Made by a program: the position numbers and the translations under genes
Source of the DNA: an uncultured Dysosmobacter sp.
GTDB lineage: Bacteria > Bacillota > Clostridia > Oscillospirales > Oscillospiraceae
Direction of reading: 5' to 3'
Assembly: GCA_934636905.1 (NCBI GenBank)
Contig: CAKUBJ010000029.1
Span: forward strand, 1-21,359
Length of the DNA: 21,359 bases
In this document: positions 20,421-21,359 of the stretch, piece after piece
Numbering within the stretch: position 1 is the first letter of the stretch
How the letters are laid out: each line of letters begins with the position of its first letter
The notes under the pieces: model-generated
Database searches by the model: none
What the model was told of the DNA's origin: nothing
The model's input: the letters and a program-made list of their open reading frames with translations, nothing else

Positions 20421-21176
20421 ATGGATCAGCGCAAATTGGTTTTGCTGGCGGATGCCAGTGAAGAGTTCCGCACGATGCTGCGGGAAGAGATAGAAAAAAC
20501 GGGAGAATTTTCTGTTGAAGTTGCGCGGGATGGGAATGAAGTTCTGAAAAAGGCAGAGGAATGGGATCCCGACCTTCTGGTGATGGACGTGATGCTGTCG
20601 GGACTGGACGGCATCAGCGTGCTGCGCCAGCTGCAGAAGCAGGAAAATGCCCCCATGACCATCCTGACCTCCGGATTTGTGTCCGGCCGGATGCTGGCGG
20701 AGGCCACCGAGCTGGGAGCGGCGTATTTCCTGCCGAAGCCCTTTGAAACGGAAACCCTGCTGGACAAGATGCGGGGCCTGTTCCTCAAGGCACCCAGGGA
20801 GTCGCTGCCTTCGCTGAAGACCGTTGTGACCTCGGTGATCCACGAAATTGGCGTACCGGCGCATATCAAAGGCTACCAGTATCTGCGGGAAGCCATTATG
20901 ATTACCGTCCGGGACATGGATGTGATCAACGCGGTGACAAAGATCCTGTACCCGGAGGTGGCCAAGCGGTTTGCCACCACGCCCTCCCGGGTGGAGCGGG
21001 CTATCCGCCATGCCATTGAGGTGGCGTGGGACCGGGGAGATCTGGAGACGCTCCAGAAGTACTTCGGCTACACCGTCTCCAATGCCAAGGGAAAGCCCAC
21101 CAACAGCGAGTTCATTGCCATGATTGCCGACCGTCTGACGCTGGAACAGCGGAACGGCAAGGCCTGGGCGGACTGA
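20421..21176 (+). CDS. spo0A: Sporulation master regulator Spo0A
   Basis: This 251-residue response regulator has an N-terminal receiver domain (about 4-122) with phospho-acceptor Asp56 in LLVMDVML, the switch residues around Thr83-Ser84 and Lys106 in LPKPF. A linker leads to the C-terminal DNA-binding domain (about 132-245), which is highly conserved ([20 protein letters not shown], then [19 protein letters not shown]). It turns on entry into sporulation by binding 0A boxes once phosphorylated. Odd point: the usual acidic pair of the receiver (ADDN in Bacillus) reads ADAS here (10-13), so one magnesium-binding Asp is replaced by Ala. The start has GGGAAG upstream. The presence of the gene indicates a spore-forming lineage. 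Confidence 0.95.
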   Translation: MDQRKLVLLADASEEFRTMLREEIEKTGEFSVEVARDGNEVLKKAEEWDPDLLVMDVMLSGLDGISVLRQLQKQENAPMTILTSGFVSGRMLAEATELGAAYFLPKPFETETLLDKMRGLFLKAPRESLPSLKTVVTSVIHEIGVPAHIKGYQYLREAIMITVRDMDVINAVTKILYPEVAKRFATTPSRVERAIRHAIEVAWDRGDLETLQKYFGYTVSNAKGKPTNSEFIAMIADRLTLEQRNGKAWAD

Positions 21177-21254
21177 TTCGGAGGGAAACCCATCCGGGAA
21201 CCGCCGGCATCGATGGTTTCGACAGGTTTACGGGAAGTGCAAAGGTTCAACATG

Positions 21255-21351
21255 AAAAGCGCCGGAGCAGTGGCTCCGGCGCTCAGCGTGTCGAAAAAGT
21301 CTTTTCGCCCCGCTGAGTCAGTTTTCAGAACTTTATAAAGTTCTGAAAACT
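21255..21351 (-). repeat. Three-hairpin structured repeat, copy 2
   Basis: Read on the minus strand, hairpin 1 is a 15-bp stem (21351-21337 with 21334-21320). Hairpin 2 has outer CTCAGCG/CGCTGAG (21317-21311 with 21288-21282) and inner CGAAAA/TTTTCG (21307-21302 with 21297-21292). Hairpin 3 is an 11-bp stem (21283-21273 with 21268-21258) ending in a short T-run. Order and spacing follow the copy at 12983-13086. The window ends eight bases beyond hairpin 1. It faces the spo0A 3' end. Confidence 0.7.
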
Positions 21352-21359
21352 ATAGATTT

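Noticed and set aside
21218..21224. Perfect Spo0A box (TGTCGAA on the minus strand) after spo0A
   Set aside because: A 7-base match is expected by chance a few times in a window of this size, and no promoter is seen beside it.
21213..21232. GGTTTCGACAGG resembling the D-loop of a tmRNA 5' end
   Set aside because: The preceding bases do not give a G-rich acceptor strand with G at position 3, no tag frame is visible, and the following bases belong to a repeat element on the minus strand.

Overview
The window looks like chromosome from a GC-rich, spore-forming Clostridia member, probably Oscillospiraceae-like. The reasons are a full-length spo0A, canonical AGGAGG-type ribosome binding sites, sigma-A type promoters, a DUF951 gene, and small Cys-rich or low-complexity proteins of a type I associate with that group. 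I see no phage, insertion sequence, rRNA, tRNA or CRISPR array. The genus cannot be fixed from sequence reading alone.

Left part (1-6800): mostly envelope and housekeeping genes on the plus strand. They are an anchored polysaccharide deacetylase with a dinucleotide tract at its start, tagA-like glycosyltransferase, tmk, mltG, a U32-family (TrhP-like) protein and a COG2509-type FAD oxidoreductase. A 38-residue Cys-rich membrane peptide is encoded on the minus strand between tmk and mltG. Middle (6800-12900): a DMT transporter (minus), a 3-methyladenine glycosylase plus HAD hydrolase pair (plus), a coupled DUF951 and 31-residue membrane peptide (minus), a multi-S1-domain protein (plus), rarA (minus) and nth (plus). 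Three of these concern DNA repair or replication stress.

12880-14640: dispersed structured repeats, then a compact three-gene operon of unknown function, then a promoter and an elaborately folded leader in front of yedE.

14638-20086: a selenium-metabolism locus. A plus-strand yedE-tusA pair (putative Se/S import and carrier) converges on a minus-strand operon yedF - cysteine desulfurase family enzyme - DUF3343 - LysR. Upstream lies selD (minus, own promoter). selD is itself a selenoprotein: codon 16 is an in-frame UGA in a G-U-A-A-K context followed by a SECIS-like hairpin, so a conventional gene call would lose its first 41 residues. Together these genes plausibly import selenium, mobilise it and convert it to selenophosphate; selA, selB and selC must lie elsewhere.

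Right edge (20087-21359): spo0A with its own promoter, then a second copy of the structured repeat seen after nth, on the opposite strand and cut by the window end.

The most novel signals are (i) a predicted three-way-junction RNA leader in front of yedE, (ii) the three-hairpin repeat, whose two copies differ by compensatory base-pair changes, and (iii) the unknown three-gene operon.
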